From Actinophytocola xinjiangensis (lineage in GTDB: Bacteria > Actinomycetota > Actinomycetes > Mycobacteriales > Pseudonocardiaceae), in the NCBI RefSeq assembly GCF_001921215.1, contig NZ_MSIF01000001.1, forward strand, positions 248,001 to 312,000: 64,000 nucleotides of DNA, written 5' to 3'. A program made the translations under genes and the position numbers. Positions 33,751-43,003 of this stretch are shown piece after piece. Numbering within the stretch: position 1 is the stretch's first letter; every line of letters begins with the position of its first letter. The notes beneath the pieces were generated by a model, which saw nothing but the letters and a program-made list of their open reading frames with translations, searched no databases and had not been told where the DNA came from.

Positions 33751-34853
33751 GCGGCTCCGCCGACGCTCTCGACGGTGCCGGTCAGCTCGTCGTACCAGTA
33801 GACGGTGGTCCGCTTGAACCCCGGCGTGGTCAGGCCGCCGACGCGGGTGGTCATCAGTCCGGCGCGGACGTCGTCGGTGCCGCCGAACCAGCGCCACGGC
33901 CGCCCGTCCTTCCAGACGTGGACCTTGTCCGGGAACCGGCCGTCCGGTGAGGTGATCTCGTAGCGCGGGCCGTGGGGCGCCTGGATGTCCAGCCCGCCGT
34001 CATCGCGGATGGTGAGGGTGACCACGAGGTTGCCCTGCGCGTCCTCGATCGGGGCCGGGTCGCCGGCGTAGAACTTGCCGCGGCCCTCGCCCTTGACGTC
34101 CATGCCGTTGTAGTAGGTCCTGCCCTGGCGGTCCATCCAGAAGTGCGGCACGTGGGCGCGCGGCGCGGAGTAGTCCGGACCGGGGTAGTAGGCGAGGTGC
34201 CAGTGCGGCGGGTTGTCCGAGTGCAGCGTGTTGTTGGTCTCGAAGCCCATCAGCGAGAAGAAGTGTCCGCGCCGCCGGGCCTGTTCGATCAGGCCGGAGT
34301 CGCGCAGGACGGCCTCGCAGGCCAGCAGCAGGTTGAGGTAGGTCCTGGTCTGGTTGGCCGGCCACGGCACGGTGTGCCAGACGCCGGCGACCCGGTCGGG
34401 GTCGTTGTGTTCGATGCGCCAGTGCAGGCCGGTGGCCATGTCCTCGCTGAGGAAGGTCCACACCTGCAACGTCGCCTGCAGCGAGTTGGTGGTCGCGCCG
34501 GTGACCCGGACGGTGAAGCTGACCGCGCCGTCGGGTTCGGTGGTGAGCGGCAGGCGGGTCTTGCCCGACACCACGGCCCTGATCGGCACACCGGGCCAGC
34601 GCACGGTCACCCGAACGGCGGGGTTGGACGGTCCCTGGATGAACGAGTAGAACTCCGCGCGGCTGGGGACCTGGTAGGTCGAGCCGGCGACGGTGGTGTA
34701 GCCGTCGGGGAGGATGATCTCGGGGGCGCCGGTGTCCGCCGGGGTGTGTTTCACCAGGCGGAAAACGCCGTAGGAGAGGGTTTGTGCGGTGGCCGGCGCC
34801 AGTGGCGCGACCAGGGCCAGCAGGGACAGTACGACCAGCAGGCGTCGCCACAT
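33714..34853 (-). CDS. Secreted protein of unrecognised family
   Basis: A 379-residue protein with a signal peptide (WRRLLVVLSLLALVAPLAPA, cleavage near ATAQ at 21-24). The mature part is rich in Trp, Tyr, His and beta-type sequence, with blocks such as TLHSDNPPHWHLAYYPGPDY and YYNGMDVKGEGRGKFY, and one Cys. The clustered His residues (HSDNPPHWH) could bind metal, but no catalytic family is recognised. The stop overlaps the EEP gene on the other strand. Divergent from DUF2330. Confidence 0.75.
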   Translation of the reverse strand: MWRRLLVVLSLLALVAPLAPATAQTLSYGVFRLVKHTPADTGAPEIILPDGYTTVAGSTYQVPSRAEFYSFIQGPSNPAVRVTVRWPGVPIRAVVSGKTRLPLTTEPDGAVSFTVRVTGATTNSLQATLQVWTFLSEDMATGLHWRIEHNDPDRVAGVWHTVPWPANQTRTYLNLLLACEAVLRDSGLIEQARRRGHFFSLMGFETNNTLHSDNPPHWHLAYYPGPDYSAPRAHVPHFWMDRQGRTYYNGMDVKGEGRGKFYAGDPAPIEDAQGNLVVTLTIRDDGGLDIQAPHGPRYEITSPDGRFPDKVHVWKDGRPWRWFGGTDDVRAGLMTTRVGGLTTPGFKRTTVYWYDELTGTVESVGGAAQPSETNAWTGR

Positions 34854-34952
34854 GGAAAAAAGGCTAACGGGCAGAACTTACGACTAAAAGGACCATCTGG
34901 TGGACAAATGACCAACACGGAACGGAATCGGAACGGCCGGCATCGTAGGGCC

Positions 34953-35990
34953 ATGCGCATGACTCGTCTGTTTCTCGTGGTGTCCGTGGCCGTCCTCGGA
35001 CTGGTCGGGTTCGGTCCCGGCGTGGCGGGGGCCTGCGCGTGCGGCGCGGTCATCACCGACCAGCGGCTGACCGACGTCCAGGAGACCGCGCTGGTCGAAC
35101 TCGTCGACGGGACCGAGGCGGTGACGCTCAACATCGGCGCCGCCATCGAGACCGACGACGCCGCGTTCGTCATGCCGGTCCCCGCGCGGGCCCGGTTCGA
35201 GCTGGCCGACGGCGCGGTGTTCGCCGAACTGGACGAGCTGACCGCGCCCCGCATCGAGTACAAGGACGTGGTGATCGACGGGGACGGTGCCGGCGCCGCG
35301 CCCCCGGACAAGGGCGTCACGATCGTCGACCAGGTCGAGGTCGGGCCCTACGAGGTCGCCCAGCTCGCCGGCGCCGACTCGACCTCGGTCGCGGACTGGT
35401 TGACCCACAACGACTTCCAGCTCTCCGACGAACTCGGCAAGGCACTCACGCCCTACCTGGCCGAGGGCTGGCTGGTGCTGGCCGTGCGGCTGACCGCCCA
35501 GGACACGTCCTTCGCCGACGGCCTGCCGTCCATGCGGATCACCTTCGCCACCGACCGCCCGGTGTACCCGATGCGCCTGTCGGCGACCGCCACCAGCGCC
35601 CAGCCGCTGCGGCTCTACGTCCTGGCCGACCACCGGATGGACGTCACCAACCCGGCGCCGGAGTTCGCCCCGGCCGAACTCACCTACGCCGGCTGGGTCG
35701 AACCCGCCGACCTCACCGACCACCCCGTGCTGGCCGCCCTCGTCGACCAGCGCCGCTTCCTCACCCGCTACGACGCGCGGTTCCGCCCCGACGCCATCAC
35801 CGACGACATCGCCTTCACCCGCGCCGCGGGCGACCAGACCCACCGCGCGGTCGTCGTCCAGCGCCGCTTCGTCGAGGGCACCTCGGTCGAGGCGGTCCTG
35901 GTCATCGGCGGCGCCTCGGCCCTGCTGGCCGGCGCGGTCGGCGGCGGCGTCTGGTACCTGCGCGGCCGCCGCCGCACCCGGCCGGCCTAG
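34953..35990 (+). CDS. DUF2330 membrane-anchored secreted protein
   Basis: A 345-residue protein with an N-terminal signal peptide and a C-terminal membrane helix (AVLVIGGASALLAGAVGGGV) followed by Arg-rich residues. DUF2330 features include the CACG motif just after the signal peptide (residues about 27-30), the VMPVPARA segment and the L..W...N.F.L...L repeat region. The ATG at 34953 has weak TAGGG upstream; an in-frame ATG at 34908 would add MTNTERNRNGRHRRA, giving a Tat-like basic start. Function unknown; probably an exposed wall or surface protein. It overlaps the convergent SIS gene by 4 nt. Confidence 0.8.
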   Translation: MRMTRLFLVVSVAVLGLVGFGPGVAGACACGAVITDQRLTDVQETALVELVDGTEAVTLNIGAAIETDDAAFVMPVPARARFELADGAVFAELDELTAPRIEYKDVVIDGDGAGAAPPDKGVTIVDQVEVGPYEVAQLAGADSTSVADWLTHNDFQLSDELGKALTPYLAEGWLVLAVRLTAQDTSFADGLPSMRITFATDRPVYPMRLSATATSAQPLRLYVLADHRMDVTNPAPEFAPAELTYAGWVEPADLTDHPVLAALVDQRRFLTRYDARFRPDAITDDIAFTRAAGDQTHRAVVVQRRFVEGTSVEAVLVIGGASALLAGAVGGGVWYLRGRRRTRPA

Positions 35991-36736
35991 GGCTCGATCG
36001 GACGGACGCGGGCACCGTAACGGTCGGTGAGGGTCTGGTTGTGGGCGTCGCCGGCCGCGAGGTTGGCCGAGACGTAGACCGGGACGTCCTGGCCCATCTC
36101 CAGCAGGTGGCGGCAGGTCAGCTCGGTGATCACCTGGGCGATGAGCACCCCGGTCAGCGACGACACCGCGCCGATACGCACCCCCTGACCGACCTCGATC
36201 GCCGCGTCGCCCGGCGGGGCCAGGTTGTCGATCACCACGTCGGCCAGGTCGGCCAGGTGCGCCCCGCCGGATCGGCGTGCGTCGGTGGACCTGGTGTGCG
36301 CCAACGAGGTCACCGCGATCAGCCGGTGCCCCCTCGCACGCACCAGGTGCGCCATCTCGACGATGGCGGCGTTGAGGCCGGAGTTGGACACGATGAGGAA
36401 CAGGTCGCCCGGCGCCACCCCGCCGAGGTCGTAGACCCGCTCGGCGAGGCCGGACACGCGCTCGTACTTGGGATCCAGGATCGCGGCCGGGTCCTCGTCG
36501 CCGAACATCACCAGGTCCTTGACCGCCAGCATGCTGACCGGGGCCAGCCCCCCGGCCCGCGCCGCCAGCTCCAGGGTGACGATGCGGGAGTGACCGGTGC
36601 CGAAGGCCTGCAGGACCCCGCCGCCGGCGACGCACTCCGCCACCATCGCCGCCGCCGCGCGCATCGCCGGCAGCTGGGTGTCGACCAGACGGCGGACCAG
36701 GCCGTCGGCCATCGACGCGTACTCGGACTCGATCAC
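35987..36736 (-). CDS. SIS-domain phosphosugar-binding protein
   Basis: A 249-residue sugar-isomerase-fold protein, last gene of the six-gene operon. Phosphosugar-binding signatures are FGTGHSRIV (about 45-53) and IVSNSGLNAAIVEM (about 113-126). Such proteins isomerise or bind phosphorylated sugars, or open 1,6-anhydro or ether bonds as in MurQ; the exact reaction is unknown. The GTG start overlaps the stop of the ceramidase-fold gene (GTGA), so the two are translationally coupled. Its position after a BadF-type kinase suggests it handles that kinase's sugar-phosphate product. Confidence 0.85.
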   Translation of the reverse strand: MIESEYASMADGLVRRLVDTQLPAMRAAAAMVAECVAGGGVLQAFGTGHSRIVTLELAARAGGLAPVSMLAVKDLVMFGDEDPAAILDPKYERVSGLAERVYDLGGVAPGDLFLIVSNSGLNAAIVEMAHLVRARGHRLIAVTSLAHTRSTDARRSGGAHLADLADVVIDNLAPPGDAAIEVGQGVRIGAVSSLTGVLIAQVITELTCRHLLEMGQDVPVYVSANLAAGDAHNQTLTDRYGARVRPIEP

Positions 36737-37980
36737 CAGCGCTCCTCGTTGTCTCGCACGGAGTTGTCTCGCCGGGAGTTGTCCCGGACGGACCCGACCG
36801 CCGCCACCGCCGCGTCCACGACCAGCTCACCGCTGCCCGCGCTGACCGGACTGACCAGGGTCTCGTAGCTCGGCGGCGTGTCCACTGTGGGCAGATAGCC
36901 CAGGTAACCGTTGGCGTAGCCCAGAACCACCACGTCCTGCCCGGTGCGTTCGCGGATCCGCTCGCCGAGCTCCAGGAACAGCTCGCCGGGGATCGCGACG
37001 ATCACCAGACCGGCCAGGCCCACCGCGGCCACCTCGATCTCGTAGGTGTCGGGCCGCCCCTTTGCCGCCAGGTCCCGCGCGATCCGCTGGCCCTGCTCGA
37101 ACACCTCGCGGACCCGGGCGTCGGTCAGCGCCGAGGCCGGCGGGGTCGCCCCGGCCGCCGCGTCCACCTCCGACCGGGGTTTGGCCGCCAGACGCAGCGA
37201 CCGGGACACCGGGGGAGTGACCCCGCCCCGCCGGGCCGGCGGCGGCGCGTCGACGCCCAGGCCGGCGGCGACCAGCGCCGCGAGCCGGTCGATCTCGGCG
37301 GCGCTGCGGCCCTGGCGGGTGTGGCGGGTGCTGATGTCGCCGCTGGCGCCGGTCGCGGCGACCACCCAACGCCCCGGGGCGCCCAGCGCCCGGCGGATAC
37401 CGCCGTTGAGGTCGGCGCTGACGTCGCTGTTGCCGGCCGGCAGCACCGTCGGGTGCACCGGGGACACGGTCAGCACACCGGTCGGTGTCTGGCCGTCGGC
37501 CACCACGACGGCGTCCACCGGGATGTCGGTGGCGGCGGCGTCACCGGCGTTGCGCCGCCCGGCCAGGTCCGCCAGCCACGCCCGGGTGTGGGCCACGGTG
37601 GCGTCCCGCTCGGCGGCGACCGCCGCCTTGGCCGAGAGCACGGCGGCCTCCAGCAGCCGGTCGCCGACCCCGGCCGGGGTCGGGCTGCCGCCGGGGGCGC
37701 AGCCGGCCTCCGGGCTGGCGTGGGTGTGGGTGGCCGCCACCCAGCACGAGTCGACCCCCAGTCCCGCCACGGCCGCCCGGATCCGGTCGACGACGTCGGC
37801 GTTGACACAGATCAGGTCCGCCACGACGAGCGCGAAGCGGTGGGCGTGGTCGGCGAACGTGACCACGTGGACCTCCAACGGGTCCAGGACGTCGCGAACA
37901 CCCTGCGAACGGTCGGCGTAGCCACCCATCCGCTCACCGGGGAGCACCTCGAGGCGCCGTGTCCCGTGGCCGACTCTCAC
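36733..37980 (-). CDS. Cytoplasmic neutral/alkaline ceramidase-fold protein
   Basis: A 415-residue protein matching the N-terminal domain of neutral ceramidases: GYADRSQGVRD near the start, VVADLICVNADVV, and the zinc-ligand stretch ATHTHASPEAG (about residues 83-93), then GELFLELG and GYANGYLGYLPT near the end. No signal peptide is present, so it acts in the cytoplasm, unlike true secreted ceramidases. In a sugar-uptake operon a deacylase or hydrolase acting on an N-acyl sugar-like substrate is more likely than ceramide. The C-terminus carries three 5-residue repeats (VRDNS, RRDNS, VRDNE). Both ends overlap neighbours by GTGA. Confidence 0.75.
   Translation of the reverse strand: MRVGHGTRRLEVLPGERMGGYADRSQGVRDVLDPLEVHVVTFADHAHRFALVVADLICVNADVVDRIRAAVAGLGVDSCWVAATHTHASPEAGCAPGGSPTPAGVGDRLLEAAVLSAKAAVAAERDATVAHTRAWLADLAGRRNAGDAAATDIPVDAVVVADGQTPTGVLTVSPVHPTVLPAGNSDVSADLNGGIRRALGAPGRWVVAATGASGDISTRHTRQGRSAAEIDRLAALVAAGLGVDAPPPARRGGVTPPVSRSLRLAAKPRSEVDAAAGATPPASALTDARVREVFEQGQRIARDLAAKGRPDTYEIEVAAVGLAGLVIVAIPGELFLELGERIRERTGQDVVVLGYANGYLGYLPTVDTPPSYETLVSPVSAGSGELVVDAAVAAVGSVRDNSRRDNSVRDNEERW
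36746..36790. repeat. Three 15-bp repeats encoding the C-terminal pentapeptide repeats of the ceramidase-fold gene
   Basis: Three consecutive 15-nt units (36746-36760, 36761-36775, 36776-36790) share GTTGTC and encode V/R-R-D-N-S/E. Unit length keeps the frame. It looks like a recent in-frame slippage expansion at the protein's C-terminus. Confidence 0.7.
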
Positions 37981-38897
37981 GCATTGTCACCTTTCTCTGC
38001 GAGGTTCGTGTACGGCGGGGCGCCGTGGACCAGCGTCAGGCCGCCCTCCAGCGGGGACCCCAGGGGCTCGACCAGCTCCAGGCCGCGCGCCGCGAGCTGG
38101 TCGGCCAGCTCCTGGCGCAGCGCCGCGTTGGAGGAGACCAGCCGGCCCGAGTGCGCCACCCGGCGGCCGGCGTCGGGCCGGCGGGTCACCGCCGCCCTGG
38201 CCAGGTCCGCGAGGTCCGCGGCGGCCGCGTGGCACAGGGCCGTCGCGACCGGGTCGCGGCCGGCCGCGCCGAGGACCTGGCGGGCGAAGCCGGCGACCAG
38301 CGCCACCACCCCCGGGTCGCGGTAGAACCGTTGCAGGCTCGCCAGATCCGTGCCGCCGACGGTCTGCTCGAACCGCCCGGTGAGCACCGTGTCCCGGCCG
38401 ACGCCGTCCAGCGCGGCCGACGCGGCGCGCAGGCCGGCCAGACCGATCGCGTACGCGCTGCCCCGGTCGCCGAGCAGGGGCCCCCAGCCGTCGAGCGTGG
38501 TGTGCTCGCCGCCTTCGCCGACGGCCAGGACGTTGGTGCCGGTGCCCACGCACAGCACGGTCCCCGGTCCGTTCAGCGCCCCGGCATGGGCCAGGTACAC
38601 GTCCGTGACGACCAGGGCCGGGCCGCCGAACAGCTCGGCCAGCCGCCGGGTCAGCTGCCGGCGCAGCGCGGGGTCACCGGGCACACCGGTCAGGCCGGCG
38701 ACCACTCCGGCCACCGTGTCCGGCAGTTCGACGGTGGCCGCCGCCTGCCGCACGCCCTCGACGATCCGGTCGACGCCGTCCTCGCCGGGGAGGTAGAGCA
38801 TGCCGGGGCCGGTGCCGGTCTGCCGGTGCTCGCCGGTGGCCACCAGCAACCGCAGTGCCGACTTGCCGCCGTCGATGCTGACCAGCGTGCCGGTCAC
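37977..38897 (-). CDS. BadF/BadG-type sugar kinase (N-acetylglucosamine kinase-like)
   Basis: A 306-residue ASKHA-fold kinase. The phosphate-1 motif is VSIDGGKSALRLLVATG at the N-terminus, phosphate-2 is VLCVGTGTNVLAVG (about 110-123), and a conserved GWGPLLGDRGSAYAIG (about 133-148) is the BadF signature shared with N-acetylglucosamine kinases. It likely phosphorylates the sugar imported by the upstream ABC transporter. The GTG start overlaps the permease stop (GTGA) and the stop overlaps the next start. Confidence 0.85.
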   Translation of the reverse strand: MTGTLVSIDGGKSALRLLVATGEHRQTGTGPGMLYLPGEDGVDRIVEGVRQAAATVELPDTVAGVVAGLTGVPGDPALRRQLTRRLAELFGGPALVVTDVYLAHAGALNGPGTVLCVGTGTNVLAVGEGGEHTTLDGWGPLLGDRGSAYAIGLAGLRAASAALDGVGRDTVLTGRFEQTVGGTDLASLQRFYRDPGVVALVAGFARQVLGAAGRDPVATALCHAAAADLADLARAAVTRRPDAGRRVAHSGRLVSSNAALRQELADQLAARGLELVEPLGSPLEGGLTLVHGAPPYTNLAEKGDNA

Positions 38898-39793
38898 TTC
38901 GACATCCCCGCGGTCAGGCCGCTGATGATGTGCTTGGTCGCCAGGGCGAACACCACCGCCAGCGGCACCAGGGCGATCACCAGCCCGGCGAACAGTGTCG
39001 CCCGGTCGGCGGCGTACTCGCCGAAGAACCGGGTCAGTCCGACCGGGACGGTGTACTTGTCGTCGCTGCGCATGAGGACCAGTGGGTAGAAGAAGTCGTT
39101 CCAGGTCGGGGCGAACTGGAACACCGTGGCCACCGCCAGCGCCGGGCGCATGACCGGCAGGACGACCGACACGAACATCCGGCCCTCGTCGCAGCCGTCC
39201 AGCCGCGCGGCCTCCTCCAGCTCGTCGGGCATGCCGCGCATGAAACCCATGATCACGAACACCGAGAACGGGATGCCGCTGGCCGCGTAGAGCAGCACCA
39301 GGCCGATCCGGTTGTCGATCAGGCCCCAGGACTGGAACATGTAGAACACCGGCAGCAGCCCCAGCTTCGCCGGGATCATCAGTCCGGAGATGAACAACGC
39401 CGCCAGCAGTGCCCGGCCCCGGAACCGCCAGCGGGACAACGCGTAGGCCGCCATCGCGGACACCGTGACGCACAGTGCCACCGAGGCCACCGTGATGGTC
39501 AACGAGTTCACGAAGTAGGTGGACAGCGACGCGGTTTCCCACGCCCGTGCGTAGTTGTCGAAGTTCAGCGAGTCCGGCAGGCCGACCGGCTCGCGCAGGA
39601 TGTCGGCGTTGGGCCGGAACGACCCGATCAGCACCAGCACCAGCGGACCGAACGCCAGCGCCGCGTAGACCCACAGCAGCGCCTGGACGCCCAGGCGGCT
39701 CAGCCCGGACCCGTGGCGCCCGGCCGCGCGACGTGGCCGCTTGCTCGGGGCCGGCGACGCCGCGCGGGCCTTCGGGGGCAGCAGCGCCGTCAT
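38894..39793 (-). CDS. Sugar ABC transporter permease (MalG type)
   Basis: A 299-residue inner-membrane permease with six helices. The ATPase-coupling EAA loop reads LEEAARLDGCDEGRMFVSVV followed by LPVMRPALA (about residues 190-220). The N-terminus is a basic cytoplasmic segment. It starts 1 nt after the stop of the partner permease. No ATPase gene is in the operon, so an MsiK-like shared ATPase elsewhere is likely, as in Streptomyces sugar transporters. Confidence 0.9.
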   Translation of the reverse strand: MTALLPPKARAASPAPSKRPRRAAGRHGSGLSRLGVQALLWVYAALAFGPLVLVLIGSFRPNADILREPVGLPDSLNFDNYARAWETASLSTYFVNSLTITVASVALCVTVSAMAAYALSRWRFRGRALLAALFISGLMIPAKLGLLPVFYMFQSWGLIDNRIGLVLLYAASGIPFSVFVIMGFMRGMPDELEEAARLDGCDEGRMFVSVVLPVMRPALAVATVFQFAPTWNDFFYPLVLMRSDDKYTVPVGLTRFFGEYAADRATLFAGLVIALVPLAVVFALATKHIISGLTAGMSK

Positions 39794-39794
39794 G

Positions 39795-40751
39795 TCAGCT
39801 CACCTCCCGGCGCCGGAGCACCCGTTCGAGGGCGATGGACACACCGAAGATGACGAGGAAGATCATCATGGCCAGCGCGGAGGACTCGCCGATCGCGTTG
39901 GCGCCGCCCTCGAAGGCCGTCCGGTAGTACAGCAGCCCCAGCACGTCCATCGCGCCGCCGGGACCGCCGTCCGAGCCGCCGAGCGCGTAGACCAGGTCGA
40001 AGATGTTGAAGCAGCCGATGAACGTCAGCACCGTGATCACGCCGACGGCGGGCATCAGCAGGGGGAACCGCACGCTCCAGAACGCCCGCGCGGCCGAGGC
40101 ACCGTCCAACGAGGCCGCCTCCTCCAGCTCCCTCGGGATGCCGCCCAGCGCGGCGAGGAAGATCAGCATCGGGCCGCCGATCCACTGCCAGGCGTTGACC
40201 AGGATCAGCACCGGCAGCGCCGTGTCCGGTTCACCCAGCCACGGCCGGGCCCACGACTCCAGCCCGACCGACTCCAGGATGTGGTTGATCGGCCCGAACG
40301 ACGGGCTCAACAGCAGCGACCAGATGTAGCCGACGATCAGCGGGCTGATCAGGTACGGCAGCGAGAAGACCGCCTGGAAGAACCGCTTGAACCTCGGGTT
40401 GCGGTAGAGCATCACCGCCAGGCCAAGGCCGATGGTGTTCTGGATGGCCATCGTGCCGACGAAGAACAGCACGTTGTGCCACAGGGCCACCGGGATCTGT
40501 TCGCCCAGCGGATACCGGGTGAGGACCTCCTGGTAGTTGCCCAGACCGGTGAACTCGGCCTGCTTGGTGCCCTCCCACCGGAAGAACCCGTAGTAGAACG
40601 CGGTCACCAGCGGGACGACGATCAGCAGGCCGTAGAGCACCAGCGCCGGCAGGGTGAACCCGGCGATCCAGCCGAGGGGGGTGCGGTCGGGGCGGTAACG
40701 CCGACGCACCCCCCTCGCCCGTCGTGGGGTTACGGCTTCGGCTTGAACCAC
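39795..40751 (-). CDS. Sugar ABC transporter permease (MalF type)
   Basis: A 318-residue, six-helix permease. The EAA motif is ELEEAASLDGASAARAFW with FPLLMPAVG (about 215-245). The GTG at 40751 overlaps the end of the binding-protein gene by 22 nt; a GTG at 40709 is an alternative that removes 14 residues. It pairs with the following MalG-type permease to form the channel. Its lipoprotein partner is encoded directly upstream. Confidence 0.9.
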   Translation of the reverse strand: MVQAEAVTPRRARGVRRRYRPDRTPLGWIAGFTLPALVLYGLLIVVPLVTAFYYGFFRWEGTKQAEFTGLGNYQEVLTRYPLGEQIPVALWHNVLFFVGTMAIQNTIGLGLAVMLYRNPRFKRFFQAVFSLPYLISPLIVGYIWSLLLSPSFGPINHILESVGLESWARPWLGEPDTALPVLILVNAWQWIGGPMLIFLAALGGIPRELEEAASLDGASAARAFWSVRFPLLMPAVGVITVLTFIGCFNIFDLVYALGGSDGGPGGAMDVLGLLYYRTAFEGGANAIGESSALAMMIFLVIFGVSIALERVLRRREVS

Positions 40752-42025
40752 TGGTCAACGCCCTGCTGAATGTGGGTGGCGGCCTCCTGGGCCGACGACT
40801 GGCCGAGCACGTACTTCGACAGACCCTCCGAGGCGAGGTCCCAGGCCGTCGGCTCGCCGCTGGAGAAGTAGGCGTAGGTGACGTACGGGCTGGGGTTGGC
40901 GGTGTAGGCCTCCAGCGCCTCGGCCAGCAGCTCGTCGGTCGGTACGACCTCGGGCACGGCGCTGATCTGGCGCAGCTGCTCGGTGAACGCCTGGCCGAAC
41001 TCGGGCGAGGCCATCCAGTTCACCAGCTTCAGCGCGGCCTCCTTGTCCGGGGACTTGGCCGAGACGCCGTACGAGCCGTCGACGTAGCCGGGGACCAGCG
41101 TCTCGGTGGCGGCGGCGCCCGGTGGCGGCGGGACGTTGAAGATGCCCAGCTCCAGCTCGGGGTTGGCCTGGCTGAACACCGCCAGCTCCCACACCCCGCC
41201 GGGGAAGGCGGCGGCCTGGCCGGAGGTGAACAGCGCCTGCGCGTCGGCGTAGTTCACGCCCTGGAAGTTGGCCTCCCAGTACTGGCTGGTGTTCTTCCAC
41301 GTCGTGAGCGAGTCGACCCACGGCTTGTCGGTGAACGACGCCTGGCCGGCGAGCATCCTGTCCAGGTAGGCGTGGCCGCCGTAGGTGGTGGCGCCGAAGA
41401 TCTCCTGCTGGATGGGCAGCATCCAGGTGTCGGAGATCGTCGCCGACAGCGGGGTGACGTCGGCGCCCTTGAGCGTGGCGAACGCGGCGTTGAGGTCGTC
41501 CCAGGTCTCGGGCTCCTCGATGCCGTGCTCGGCGAAGATCTTCTTGTTGTAGATGACGTGCAGCGTCTGCAGCGCGAACGGCACGCCGTAGACCTTGCCG
41601 TCCTCGACGCCGCGCGCGCCGTCGAGGGTGGCCTCGGGGAACTCGGCCAGCGCGTCGACCTCGTCGTCGAGCGCGACGACGCTGTCCGAGGCGACCAGCG
41701 GTTGGAGCAGGCCGTAGGAACGCAGCTGCGCGACGTCCGGACCGTTCGCGTCGGACAGTCCGGTGCGCAGGATGGTGTCGTACTCGTCGGCCTTGTAGGG
41801 CACGTACTTGACGGTGACGCCCGGGTTGGCGTCCTCGTAGGTCGCGAAGATCTTCTTGTAGGCGGCGGCGTCCTCCTGCCGCCACCCCCAGACCTCGAGG
41901 GTGACGTCGCCGCCAGCGCCCGAGCCACTGTCCGAGCCGCCGTCCGACGCACCGGGGCTGCACGCCCCGATGGCCAGCGCCAGCGTCCCGAGGGCGGCGA
42001 TCAAGCCGCTTCGCCTGCCGATCAT
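40730..42025 (-). CDS. Sugar ABC transporter substrate-binding lipoprotein
   Basis: A 431-residue extracellular solute-binding protein of family 1. The signal peptide ends in a lipobox AIGAC (Cys22), followed by a Gly/Ser-rich linker (DGGSDSGSGAGG). The mature start TLEVWGWRQED is typical. It binds an oligo- or amino sugar and delivers it to the two permeases. The ATG has AGGAGA upstream. A canonical -35/-10 promoter lies 38-66 nt upstream with the regulator site inside it. The arrangement, a GntR gene divergent from binding protein and permeases, resembles the DasR-DasABC locus of Streptomyces. Confidence 0.9.
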   Translation of the reverse strand: MIGRRSGLIAALGTLALAIGACSPGASDGGSDSGSGAGGDVTLEVWGWRQEDAAAYKKIFATYEDANPGVTVKYVPYKADEYDTILRTGLSDANGPDVAQLRSYGLLQPLVASDSVVALDDEVDALAEFPEATLDGARGVEDGKVYGVPFALQTLHVIYNKKIFAEHGIEEPETWDDLNAAFATLKGADVTPLSATISDTWMLPIQQEIFGATTYGGHAYLDRMLAGQASFTDKPWVDSLTTWKNTSQYWEANFQGVNYADAQALFTSGQAAAFPGGVWELAVFSQANPELELGIFNVPPPPGAAATETLVPGYVDGSYGVSAKSPDKEAALKLVNWMASPEFGQAFTEQLRQISAVPEVVPTDELLAEALEAYTANPSPYVTYAYFSSGEPTAWDLASEGLSKYVLGQSSAQEAATHIQQGVDQWFKPKP

Positions 42026-42062
42026 GTGGGTCTCCTGGTCAGAGGGATGACACTGACCGGGT

Positions 42063-42091
42063 ACGCTAATACTGGTCTATACCGCTGTCAA
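42063..42091 (-). promoter_or_regulatory. Sigma-70-type promoter of the ABC operon with dre-like operator in the spacer
   Basis: On the minus strand a perfect TTGACA (42086-42091) is separated by 17 nt from TAGCGT (42063-42068). Between and overlapping them lies ACTGGTCTATACCGCT (42071-42086), which matches the DasR dre consensus (ASTGGTCTAGACCAST) at 14 of 16 positions. A regulator bound here would cover both promoter elements and block RNA polymerase. The site is also 83 nt upstream of the GntR gene itself. Confidence 0.75.
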
Positions 42092-42168
42092 CGACCCGGC
42101 CGATCGGACGGGCGGCCGGCACCGGTTCGTAGAATGACCTCATCCAGGTCGGTAAGGGGGACACCGCA

Positions 42169-42936
42169 GTGCCAAGGCCGCGTCACGAGGCCGGCGACGT
42201 CGCGCCGGACGTGTTCACCAAGGAGCGCGACCGGCCCAAGGGCCAGCACATCAAGGACGTGCTGGCCACGCTGGTGCTGGAGTCGCCGGACGGTTCGCTG
42301 CTGCCCTCCGAACGGGTGCTCGCCGAGCGGTTCGGGGTGGCCAGGATGACCGTGCGGGGCGCGGTCGGCGACCTGGAGGACCGGGGCCTGGTGCGCCGGG
42401 TCGCCGGCCGGGGGACCTTCGTCCAGCACCCGACGCTGACCCACTCCGAGATCTTCACCTCGTTCAGCGAGGACATGCGCAACCGGGGCATGTCACCGGG
42501 TTCGCGCAGCTACCGGGCCCGGACCAGGCCGGCCACCCGCGAGGTCGCCCAGCGCCTGGGCATCGAGGCGTCGGCCCCGGTGCACTCCATCGAGCGGGTC
42601 CGCACCGCCGACGGCATCCCGATGGCGCTGGAGCGCACCAACCTCTCCGCCCAGCGCTACCCCACCCTGCTCACCGTGATGGGCCGTGACGAGTCGCTCT
42701 ACGAGGTGCTCGGCGCGACCTTCGGCGTGCGGCTGGAGTCGGCCGAGCAGAAGGTGGCGATCGCGCGGCTGAGCCCGGCCGAGGCCAAGCGGCTGGAGGT
42801 GCCCGAGTACGACCCGGCGTTCCTGATCGAGCGGGTGTCGGTGGACAACATGGGCAACGTCGTCGAGTTCGGACGCTCGCTCTACCGGGGCGACCGGTAC
42901 GCCATCCAGATGCACGTCAGCCGGCCGGCCGAGTAG
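42169..42936 (+). CDS. GntR/HutC-family regulator (DasR/NagR-like)
   Basis: A 255-residue regulator. The winged helix (about 25-85) contains LLPSERVLAERFGVARMTVR and RGLVRRVAGRGTFV. The UTRA effector domain (about 95-245) has SFSEDMRNRGMSPGSR and the IERVRTADGIPMALERT segment typical of DasR/NagR proteins that sense amino-sugar phosphates. Length equals that of DasR. GTG start. It is divergent from the sugar ABC operon, and dre-like sites lie on both sides of the gene, before the ABC operon and before the secreted hydrolase gene. Confidence 0.88.
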   Translation: MPRPRHEAGDVAPDVFTKERDRPKGQHIKDVLATLVLESPDGSLLPSERVLAERFGVARMTVRGAVGDLEDRGLVRRVAGRGTFVQHPTLTHSEIFTSFSEDMRNRGMSPGSRSYRARTRPATREVAQRLGIEASAPVHSIERVRTADGIPMALERTNLSAQRYPTLLTVMGRDESLYEVLGATFGVRLESAEQKVAIARLSPAEAKRLEVPEYDPAFLIERVSVDNMGNVVEFGRSLYRGDRYAIQMHVSRPAE

Positions 42937-43003
42937 CCGGTCAGCTCCCACGGCCGGCGCGGCCAGCGGTGTCCGAACACCGCCCGTGCCGGCTTTTCCT
43001 CCC

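Noticed and set aside
36733-37980. A secreted ceramidase acting on sphingolipids
   Set aside because: No signal peptide is present and the gene is coupled to sugar-metabolism genes, so a cytoplasmic role on another substrate is more likely.
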